This document shows positions 1 through 5,419 of a stretch of 7,387 nt of DNA, piece after piece. The notes beneath the pieces were generated by a model. It was not told where the DNA came from. It saw only the letters and a list, made by a program, of their open reading frames with translations, and did not search any database. A program made the position numbers and the translations under genes. Every line of letters starts with the position of its first letter. The first letter of the stretch is position 1. This stretch comes from Acidobacteriota bacterium (GTDB lineage: Bacteria > Acidobacteriota > Terriglobia > Acidiferrales > UBA7541), in the NCBI GenBank assembly GCA_028876695.1, contig JAGWRH010000177.1, positions 1 through 7,387 of the forward strand, given 5' to 3'.

Positions 1-17
1 CGGTCCGAGGACTTCAC

Positions 18-560
18 ATGCCCGAAGAACTGAAGGAATTGCACGACAGCGCCGAAGAGGGCGCGCATCAGCGCAGCCTGGCGCCGGTGACGGTGACCAT
101 GGCAATCCTGGCGGTGCTCGTCGCCGCGGTCGGGTTGATGAGCCATCGCTCTCACACCGAAGAGGTGTTGAATCAGAACCGGGCCACGGATCAGTGGACG
201 TATTACCAGGCCAAGGAAATCCGGCTGCGTAGCTATGAACTGTTTCTCGACCAGCTTTCGGTATTCACGGTGCAGAGTGGCACGGATGCCGCGGCCGTGA
301 AAGAAAAGTACGCGAACGAAGTGCAGCGCTACCGCGGCGAGCAGCAGAAAATCGAAGAGCAGGCGCGCGATTACGAAAAGGAGGTGGCCATCGAGGCGCG
401 GCGGGCGAACCGGTTCGATCTCGGCGAAGTGATGCTGGAAGCCGCGCTGGTGATTTGCTCCATTACCCTGCTGACCAAGAAACGCTGCTTCTGGATCTCG
501 GGGACGGTATTGGGGCTGGTGGGAGTCGCCGTCGGTGTAGCGGGATTCTTCGTCGCGTAG
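18..560 (+). CDS. DUF4337-type small membrane protein with central coiled coil
   Basis: A 180-residue protein of unknown function. It has a charged N-terminus (residues 1-20), a first membrane segment at about 22-41, a soluble mostly helical middle, and two membrane segments near the C-terminus at about 137-153 and 157-179. Residues 92-130 are rich in Glu, Lys, Arg and Gln in a coiled-coil pattern. The order of one membrane helix, a 'NQNRATDQWTYYQAKEIR'-like segment, a coiled coil and a C-terminal helical pair is what I know of the DUF4337 family; no enzymatic motif is visible. The ATG at 18 is preceded by GAGGA with 6 bases of spacing, which supports this start. It is the only plus-strand gene and converges with the aminotransferase gene, so the two do not share an operon. 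The family assignment is by recognition, and the role is unknown. Confidence 0.85.
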   Translation: MPEELKELHDSAEEGAHQRSLAPVTVTMAILAVLVAAVGLMSHRSHTEEVLNQNRATDQWTYYQAKEIRLRSYELFLDQLSVFTVQSGTDAAAVKEKYANEVQRYRGEQQKIEEQARDYEKEVAIEARRANRFDLGEVMLEAALVICSITLLTKKRCFWISGTVLGLVGVAVGVAGFFVA

Positions 561-688
561 CAAGTCCCCGTTCCTGCACCCGGAGCCCATCCGGATGATT
601 CGCAGCCTACTCAGAAGCCGCGCACGCATGACGGATCCCGCCGAAGCGGCCGTAGCGCTCCAGACGAATGATCCGCGCGCGCCGTGCA
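561..688. other. Convergent intergenic spacer
   Basis: This 128-bp spacer separates the two convergent stop codons. It should hold termination signals for both genes, but I see no strong one. The best candidate is a 5-bp stem, CCGGA at 580-584 and TCCGG at 590-594, with a 5-base loop and no T tract after it. Termination here may be Rho-dependent. Confidence 0.4.
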
Positions 689-1564
689 TCACCGCTCTCC
701 GGGGACCGCGGCGTGCGCATCCACGTAGTCGCGAACATACGCCGTGAACGCTTCGTCGATGCGCCTGGTCACGGGGCCGAGCGGCGTTTTCGTACGATGC
801 CCTCCTATCTCGGCGACGCCGATCACGTTGCGATTCGTGGACGAAATGAACACTTCTTCAGAGCAGTAGAGATCTTCGGGGAAAAGTGTTTGCTCTTCCA
901 CTTCGATGCCCGCGGCGGGCCCCAGTTCGAGCACCAGGCTGCGCGTCACTCCTTCGAGGCAGCCGGAAGCGAGCGGCGGCGTCAACACCCTGCCCTCCTG
1001 CACGCAAAATATATTCGCGGCCGTGCATTCGGATACTTCGCCGCGCTCGTTGAGCAAGATCACTTCGTCCCAGCCGGCGTGCTGGGCTTCAGCCAGGTTC
1101 CACACATTGTTGAGCCAGGAAGTGACTTTCACGCCGGCGAGCGGTGATGCCGCGTGGCGGCCATGCTCGCGGATCGCCAGGCGCACGGCGTGGCGGACCG
1201 GAGGCAGGTCCGCGGAATACATCAACAGATCGGCGTCCGGCATTTCGTCGTCACTGCGCCAGAAACCCGCTTTGTTATGGACCACGTAAATGCGCGCGGA
1301 GCCTTCGCGAACGTCGTTGGCGCGAAGAACTTCCGCGAGCTGCTCCTGAACTTTCTCCGCCTCGAATGGAAACGGGCAGCGGGTGATCATCGCGTCGCGC
1401 GACAGCCTCTTCCAATGCCGCTCGAAAGCGAACGCGACGCCCTCCACCACTCGCAGCGTGGTGAAAAGGCCCCAGCCGTTGAGTAGGCCGGCCTGGCCGG
1501 GCGAGAGGCGAACTTCTTCAAATGGCGCCAACCGGCCATTGTGAAAAACGAAGCGATGAATCAT
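689..1564 (-). CDS. Class IV PLP-dependent aminotransferase (aminodeoxychorismate lyase / branched-chain aminotransferase-like)
   Basis: A 291-residue fold-type IV pyridoxal-phosphate enzyme, close to the usual family length. Visible landmarks are FERHWKRLSRDA at 47-58, with Arg53 the probable cofactor-phosphate ligand. GVKVTSWLNNV at 144-154 places Lys146 as the probable Schiff-base lysine. SECTAANIF at 178-186 has the cofactor-binding Glu179, and TPPL...CLEGVTR follows at 195-208. The ECxAAN wording recalls PabC (4-amino-4-deoxychorismate lyase, folate pathway). Branched-chain and D-amino-acid aminotransferases share the same scaffold, so the substrate cannot be fixed. No pab or ilv genes are nearby. 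An in-frame TTG at 1594 would add ten residues, but the ATG at 1564 has GGAGG four bases upstream and begins the family-typical 'MIHRFVFHNGRL', so it is preferred. It is probably cytoplasmic and transcribed alone. Confidence 0.9.
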   Translation of the reverse strand: MIHRFVFHNGRLAPFEEVRLSPGQAGLLNGWGLFTTLRVVEGVAFAFERHWKRLSRDAMITRCPFPFEAEKVQEQLAEVLRANDVREGSARIYVVHNKAGFWRSDDEMPDADLLMYSADLPPVRHAVRLAIREHGRHAASPLAGVKVTSWLNNVWNLAEAQHAGWDEVILLNERGEVSECTAANIFCVQEGRVLTPPLASGCLEGVTRSLVLELGPAAGIEVEEQTLFPEDLYCSEEVFISSTNRNVIGVAEIGGHRTKTPLGPVTRRIDEAFTAYVRDYVDAHAAVPGER

Positions 1565-1629
1565 GCCGCCTCCCTCGCGAAACCGCGGGCCCAACCGGCC
1601 CGGCGACGATTTTCAAACCCTCTCACGAC

Positions 1630-1635
1630 ATTGTA
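1630..1635 (-). promoter_or_regulatory. Possible -10 box for the aminotransferase gene
   Basis: On the minus strand this reads TACAAT, five of six matches to the sigma-70 -10 consensus. It lies about 65 bases upstream of the ATG at 1564, which would give a leader of roughly 60 nucleotides. No good -35 hexamer sits 16-18 bases upstream (the region reads CAACCG), so this is tentative. Confidence 0.25.
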
Positions 1636-1683
1636 ACGCAGAAGCGCAAGAGCGGTTGTGGCCAGCGCGGCGAGTTTCGCGGG

Positions 1684-1703
1684 CGCTCCAGCCGGTTGGA
1701 GCG
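1684..1703. repeat. Inverted repeat, 7-bp perfect stem
   Basis: CGCTCCA at 1684-1690 and TGGAGCG at 1697-1703 are perfect complements around a 6-base loop. No T-run follows on either strand, so an intrinsic terminator is unlikely. It could be an operator for the aminotransferase gene or a leader hairpin if transcription starts further upstream; this is inference. Confidence 0.4.
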
Positions 1704-1747
1704 AATGAGTACCCAAAATTGCGGACGAGGGAGCCCGTTACGAAGTT

Positions 1748-1785
1748 GCTCGCTCCCGATCGTTTACACGGTCGCGGGAACGAGC
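1748..1785. repeat. Imperfect inverted repeat, 11-bp arms
   Basis: GCTCGCTCCCG at 1748-1758 pairs with CGGGAACGAGC at 1775-1785, with one mismatch in the middle (C against A). The 16-base loop can form a small inner stem, CGT at 1761-1763 with ACG at 1768-1770. It lies in non-coding DNA. The function is unknown; a protein-binding site or an RNA stem is possible. Confidence 0.45.
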
Positions 1786-1981
1786 CGTTTTGGGGCGCTT
1801 CAAGCGGTTTAGGCGGCGCGAATCGGCCGAATTTTGGTCGCAACTGCCTCGTGGGGAAAGCGAAATGTCATGGTGCAGGACCCGGACCTTACGAGTCAAC
1901 GATTTTCGCCCGTCGTTCGCCTGATTCCGACGAGCGGGGCGCGACTGCTGGCGCAAAGGGAAAGTGCTGGAAAAATTCGGG

Positions 1982-2044
1982 AGCGGCGAATAAGCGCTAG
2001 GAGCGCGGGAACAGATTTCCAGCCGGAGCTAGCTATTCGCCGCT
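1982..2044. repeat. 11-bp perfect inverted repeat enclosing two small hairpins
   Basis: AGCGGCGAATA at 1982-1992 is the exact reverse complement of 2034-2044. Between the arms lie a GCGCT/AGCGC hairpin (1994-1998 with 2002-2006) and a weaker GGAA/TTCC hairpin (2008-2011 with 2017-2020), so the whole could fold as a branched, cloverleaf-like structure. On the minus strand, the direction of the flanking genes, the outer stem is followed about 7 bases later by a run of five T. It could therefore be an unusual terminator, a small structured RNA, or a mobile-repeat remnant. No tRNA features (CCA, T-arm or D-arm motifs) are present. Confidence 0.45.
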
Positions 2045-2112
2045 TGCCTTATGGACGTAACGCGAGCGCGCGGAGTTTCGTATGCAGAGAAAATTTTCGG
2101 AGAATGGTCGAG

Positions 2113-2146
2113 AAAAGCGGGGAGGATCGCTGGCGCGACATCCGCT
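2113..2146 (-). terminator. Candidate intrinsic terminator after the M48-like gene
   Basis: On the minus strand, AGCGG (2146-2142) can pair with CCGCT (2120-2116), enclosing an inner stem TCGC/GCGA (2138-2135 with 2130-2127). Four T residues start within the last paired base. It begins about 20 bases after the stop codon at 2165, the right place to end the tonB/M48-like transcript. The outer stem is short, so the call is moderate. Confidence 0.35.
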
Positions 2147-2164
2147 CCCAGGAATCGTGTTCGC

Positions 2165-3979
2165 TTACTGCGGTTGCGCCGCCGGAGTCTGCTGTTCGGC
2201 GGGAGCGGGAGTTGGCGCCGGAGCCGCGGGCGTCTGCGCCGGAGGATTTGCCGGGGCCGCGTTCGCTGCCGTGGCGGCCGGAGCTCCGCCTGCCGCTGAA
2301 GTGGGGTTCTGGTAACGGCTCAGGAACGGATAAAAGGGCGTGATCTCAAACGGCATTTTTTCCCGCGCGGAGTACAGCGGCACCGGTTTGGCGTTGAGCA
2401 TCTCCACCTGATCGCTCCACGGGTTGAGCTTTACGCGGGCGCCCAGCGGCAAAGCGGCAATCTGATCCAGATTGGCGGGCTTGAGCGCGGGACCGGCGGT
2501 AAGCAATGCGGGATCGAGATACACGCCGTTTCCGATCCGCGCATCGATGAGCGCCGGCAGCGCGCGGCGCTCGTCGTTCAATTGTTTCAGGAACAAGGCC
2601 GCGCCCGCGAGCTTGTCTTTGTACGGAGAATTCTTGAGCAACTGCACGGCTTTCTGGCCGGCGGCTGTCACATCCTCCGGAGTATCGCGGAAGGTGAAGC
2701 TGCGCAGAACGCCGACCGAAGGAACGTCGGTCACATCGTTGAAACCGTACTGATCGGTCGATGGTTTCGTAATGATGATGTCGGCCAAATCCTGCGCCAG
2801 AACAGCGGCGAGACTGGCTTCGTCGGGCAGCACGTCCACTAATCCGCGGCTGATGACGATGGTGTGGCCGATGGAGAATGATTCGAGCGTGCTGGTGAGC
2901 ATGACGCGGCAGTGGACTTCCGGCTCGATGTCGAGATTGTTCGTAACCTCGATGTTGTTGACCACCGTATCGAGGACTTTATCCACCGGGCTCGGCGGAG
3001 ACAGCAGTCCGTCTCGCTCCAGGCGATCGAGGACGTTCTGCTCGGCGTGTTGCTGCCACTGGCGCTCTTCCTCGACGGGAGAACGGTCCTGCGCGCCGGT
3101 GTTCTGATCCTGAACCGCGTCCGGAGACTCGATCGTCAGCTGGCTGAATTCCGCTTCATGGCTGGCGTTCTTCAGGTCATAGCCCCACAGGCGCGTCTGA
3201 GCCTTGAACTTGATGTTGTTGCCAAGAATGTCGCGCACACTCGATTCCTGGCTGTAGATATACGCAGGCAGCCAGATATTGGGCTGTACGTTCAAGCGCC
3301 AGCTATCGAAGTGCAAGCCATAGCCATTGATTCCGCTGGTGGGCACGTACCCGCCGTTGAAGCGAATGATGGTGAAGTCCTGGTCCTCAACCCAGATGCG
3401 GCCTTTGAAACGCCCGCGGCCGGATTTCGGCAACGGCGTAAGATCAAACACGTAGCAGCGCACGGAGCCGAGAAAATCCTTGCCGACGTACTCGAAATGA
3501 TAGTGGCTCAGGTCAAAATCGAGCGGATCGAGATAGACCATCTGCAGAAAGCCGGCAGGATCGAATCCGCCGCCGTAACTAAACAGGCTGGTGACGTGCG
3601 AAAGGGGATTCAGCGTTTGCAGGGCGGACTTCTTATCGCTGCCGAGCATGTTCTGATCGAACACACCTTGCGCAAGGTTGGCCTGACCGAGCAAATAATC
3701 GTCGCGCACGGGAATGGCGCCCATTTCCTTATCGGGCTTCATTTCCTGGATGTAGGTCTCGATGATCGGATCGTAGCGACGGATCGTCGCTTCCTCCTCG
3801 TGCTCGCGAGCGATGATGCGATTGATCGCATCATTCAGAGTCATCGGCGAGGAAGCCGAGCTTGGGACCTGCGCCGGCGAAGGATTCGGCGCCGCCTGGG
3901 ATGGCTGCTGCTGCGCGGAAGCGCTCCACGCATAGGCCGCTAACACAACCGCCAGAGTCAACGGTATCCAGTAACGCAT
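2165..3979 (-). CDS. Exported degenerate M48 peptidase-like protein with LolA-like N-terminal region
   Basis: A 604-residue exported protein. Residues 1-22 form a signal peptide (hydrophobic core 5-18, ASA then QQQ, signal peptidase I type). A Pro/Ser/Gln linker follows to about 46. Residues 60-285 form a beta-rich region (GRIWVEDQDFTIIRFNGGYV, FDSWRLNVQPNIWLPAYIYSQ) resembling LolA/lipoprotein-sorting folds. Residues 330-470 match the M48 peptidase core: GHTIVISRGLVDVLPDEASLAAVLA, exactly where HELAH should follow. Here it reads QDLAD (396-400), so both zinc histidines and the catalytic Glu are absent. The downstream EADR-like third-ligand position seems to read AAGQ (439-442). It is therefore probably a non-proteolytic homologue. 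Residues 561-604 are an Ala/Pro/Gln tail. An upstream TTG at 3997 is possible, but the ATG at 3979, behind AAGGGGG, begins the signal peptide. It follows the tonB-like gene by 25 bp. Confidence 0.8.
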   Translation of the reverse strand: MRYWIPLTLAVVLAAYAWSASAQQQPSQAAPNPSPAQVPSSASSPMTLNDAINRIIAREHEEEATIRRYDPIIETYIQEMKPDKEMGAIPVRDDYLLGQANLAQGVFDQNMLGSDKKSALQTLNPLSHVTSLFSYGGGFDPAGFLQMVYLDPLDFDLSHYHFEYVGKDFLGSVRCYVFDLTPLPKSGRGRFKGRIWVEDQDFTIIRFNGGYVPTSGINGYGLHFDSWRLNVQPNIWLPAYIYSQESSVRDILGNNIKFKAQTRLWGYDLKNASHEAEFSQLTIESPDAVQDQNTGAQDRSPVEEERQWQQHAEQNVLDRLERDGLLSPPSPVDKVLDTVVNNIEVTNNLDIEPEVHCRVMLTSTLESFSIGHTIVISRGLVDVLPDEASLAAVLAQDLADIIITKPSTDQYGFNDVTDVPSVGVLRSFTFRDTPEDVTAAGQKAVQLLKNSPYKDKLAGAALFLKQLNDERRALPALIDARIGNGVYLDPALLTAGPALKPANLDQIAALPLGARVKLNPWSDQVEMLNAKPVPLYSAREKMPFEITPFYPFLSRYQNPTSAAGGAPAATAANAAPANPPAQTPAAPAPTPAPAEQQTPAAQPQ

Positions 3980-3997
3980 GCCCCCAACCCCCTTCAA
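3980..3997 (-). promoter_or_regulatory. Ribosome binding site deciding the M48-like start
   Basis: The minus strand reads GAAGGGGGTTGGGGGC directly before the ATG at 3979. The purine block GAAGGGGG is a good Shine-Dalgarno sequence. A TTG at 3997 overlaps it, so choosing that start would turn the ribosome site into codons; the ATG is better. Confidence 0.6.
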
Positions 3998-4004
3998 TCT
4001 TCGA

Positions 4005-5003
4005 TCAGTAAGCTAATTCGAACACGATGCGAGCGATGGCGCTGAAATCGACTGGCCGGCCATCCCGGGTCGCCGGACGGAACTGTATCTGGCGCGCCGC
4101 ATCTTCCGCAGCTTGATCCAAGCCATAGCCCAGGCCCTTCACAACACGCCCAACTTGCACTTGCCCCGAGGTAGTGAATATTACCTGCAGCAAAACCACC
4201 CCTTGAACCTTGTTGGCGCGACCTTCAGCAGTATAAACCGGGCGAGGAACGGAGAGAATCACTACCGGTTTGGTGTCAACATCGGCGGCCGTCTGCCGGA
4301 TTCGCGGAGCAGCAGCGGCCTGCTCATTGGAGAAGACGCCTTGCTGGACGCTGCCGCGCGGCCCGCCGCCTGATGCGACAGCTACACCATTCCCGAAACC
4401 GGCGCTGGCGATCGTTCCACGAGCGCCGTGAGTGCCCCCCGTGCCGTTGCCAACACCGGCTCCAGCCGGCATATCGAAGGCGCCGAGCTCGGCGATATTG
4501 GGATTTCGATCACGCTTGCCATTGTCGGGCACGCCGTTCGGATCGCCAAAACCCCCGGTCTGAACCGGCACACGGAGTTTCGGAATCGCGGAGTTGCCCA
4601 TCGAAACTTTGGGATCGGGCAGGGCGCGGGCAATCGTGGGGGCGGGCTCCACGCGATGCATGACTTTGGCGACGACGGGAGTCTTGAAAACTGGATCGTA
4701 GATCTTCGGCTTGGGTATCACAACGGGATCGGGCTGTTTAACAGCAGCTTTCACGACCTCGCGCTTGATGACCGGCTTGGGTTTCGGTTGAGGTTTCCAC
4801 GGCTGGACGACCGGCACCTCAATCGGGGTGACCCAATAATGGTCTACCACTTCAAATTTCTGAGGCAGGAGTACCGGAATCAGTATGAGCAACGACAGAG
4901 CGACGATTTCCAGACCCAACCCGGCGCTAAAGGATGTCCAGCGCTTCGCGCCATCGGGAAGCAGAGTCTCTTTGAAAACGGCGGCATTCTTCCTTGGTTC
5001 CAT
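4005..5003 (-). CDS. TonB family energy-transducing protein
   Basis: A 332-residue inner-membrane-anchored protein of the TonB type, which passes proton-motive force from ExbB/ExbD to outer-membrane receptors. In order: a cytoplasmic N-terminus, one membrane helix at about 27-45 (LGLEIVALSLLILIPVLL), and a Pro/Lys/Val-rich periplasm-spanning part at 58-125 (QPKPKPVIKREVVK, IPKPK). A Gly/Asn-rich flexible stretch follows at 176-216. The C-terminal TonB domain is at about 247-332, with PRPVYTAEGRANKVQGVVLLQVIF, then GLGYGLDQAAEDAARQIQFRPA and VDFSAIARIVFEL. No exbB, exbD or receptor gene is in the window, so whether it serves iron/vitamin uptake or another envelope task is open. The ATG at 5003 is preceded by GGGGTGA with 4 bases of spacing; a TTG at 5018 lacks this support. 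It is followed 25 bp later by the M48-like gene, suggesting co-transcription. Confidence 0.9.
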   Translation of the reverse strand: MEPRKNAAVFKETLLPDGAKRWTSFSAGLGLEIVALSLLILIPVLLPQKFEVVDHYWVTPIEVPVVQPWKPQPKPKPVIKREVVKAAVKQPDPVVIPKPKIYDPVFKTPVVAKVMHRVEPAPTIARALPDPKVSMGNSAIPKLRVPVQTGGFGDPNGVPDNGKRDRNPNIAELGAFDMPAGAGVGNGTGGTHGARGTIASAGFGNGVAVASGGGPRGSVQQGVFSNEQAAAAPRIRQTAADVDTKPVVILSVPRPVYTAEGRANKVQGVVLLQVIFTTSGQVQVGRVVKGLGYGLDQAAEDAARQIQFRPATRDGRPVDFSAIARIVFELAY

Positions 5004-5329
5004 ACGGTCACCCCACAAGTCCTTTTGCGCCAGCGGTCAGGGTCGGTTGAGACAAAAGTGGTGCGCAGTATTGAGTAATAGAACCGCGGGCTGGGGTGAA
5101 TAGATCGCAAGTACCATTCTGCGCCGAATCGTGCTGAAACCGACAACCGAAAGATAACGCGGGTCTTCCGGTCGCGGCACTGGCGCGAAAGGCGCAGGCG
5201 CGCCGCCGGGCAAAGCGCAGCGCACATCCCGTTGGATGCGAAGTGAGCGAAGTTCGTGGCGCAGGAAACCTGAGAAGCCAGCCAACACGCCCACTCGTGA
5301 ATCCCCTATCGCTCATAGGTCACAGCGAT

Positions 5330-5363
5330 GCAAAGAAGGAGCGTAAAGAACCGCAAAGGCGGA
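5330..5363. repeat. Short imperfect tandem repeat, about 11-12 bp period
   Basis: Three consecutive units, GCAAAGAAGGA, GCGTAAAGAACC and GCAAAGGCGGA, share the pattern GC(G)(C/T)AAAG followed by purine-rich bases. Similar purine-rich repeats built on CAAAG or CAGAG are, from memory, dispersed between genes in several environmental phyla. The third unit runs into the left arm of the adjacent inverted repeat. Confidence 0.45.
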
Positions 5364-5398
5364 GCATGTAGGCCGGGGGAAGGACCATGCTCCGCCTT
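5356..5398 (-). terminator. Perfect 13-bp inverted repeat, likely htrA terminator
   Basis: AAGGCGGAGCATG at 5356-5368 and its exact reverse complement at 5386-5398 enclose a 17-base loop. The element starts about 20 bases past the htrA-like stop codon at 5420. On the minus strand the stem is followed by TGCGGTTCTTTACG, which has T-rich patches but no clean T-run. The stem is strong, so termination or mRNA 3'-end protection is plausible; the loop is longer than in a classical terminator. Confidence 0.55.
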
Positions 5399-5419
5399 CG
5401 TTATTGGGGCTACCCGAAG

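Larger units (their letters stand above)
1565..2164. other. Gene-free region of about 600 bp with inverted repeats
   Basis: No reading frame here gives a protein I recognise. The open frames on both strands are Arg/Ser-rich, low in hydrophobic blocks, and mostly lack a ribosome site. Flanking genes both run on the minus strand, so this is the 3' flank of the M48-like gene and the 5' flank of the aminotransferase gene. It holds several dyads, listed separately, a 10-bp palindrome GAAAATTTTC at 2089-2098, and a possible -10 box. I see no transposase remnant, tRNA or recognised riboswitch. Confidence 0.6.
5004..5419. other. Intergenic region between tonB-like and htrA-like genes
   Basis: About 415 bp without a convincing gene. 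The reading frames here are Arg-rich and match no family I know. It must hold the promoter of the tonB-like gene, yet no clear -35/-10 pair stands out; TTATCT on the minus strand at 5153-5158 is the best -10-like string and is weak. The left part of the repeat cluster at 5305-5329 shows two overlapping short dyads (CCTAT/ATAGG and ATCGCT/AGCGAT). The right end carries the tandem repeat and the terminator-like inverted repeat described separately. Confidence 0.6.

Noticed and set aside
1982..2044. tRNA-like cloverleaf
   Set aside because: The branched fold is superficially tRNA-like, but there is no T-arm GTTCGAAT-type motif, D-arm GG or anticodon arm in place, and the stem lengths do not fit.
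1834..2343. Plus-strand open frame crossing the gap into the M48-like 3' end
   Set aside because: The product is Arg/Ser-rich and unrecognised, and it runs antisense into the Ala/Pro tail region; no supporting ribosome site.
2912..3943. Plus-strand open frame of 343 codons
   Set aside because: It lies wholly opposite the M48-like gene. Its product lacks recognisable domains, and the minus-strand frame has a signal peptide, a ribosome site and family similarity.
4428..5078. Plus-strand open frame of 216 codons
   Set aside because: It is antisense to the tonB-like gene, with no recognisable domain and no better ribosome site.
5037..5294. Minus-strand open frame of 85 codons before the tonB-like gene
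   Set aside because: The composition is Arg/Pro/Ala-rich, the ribosome site is poor and there is no family match. It would leave no room for the tonB promoter.
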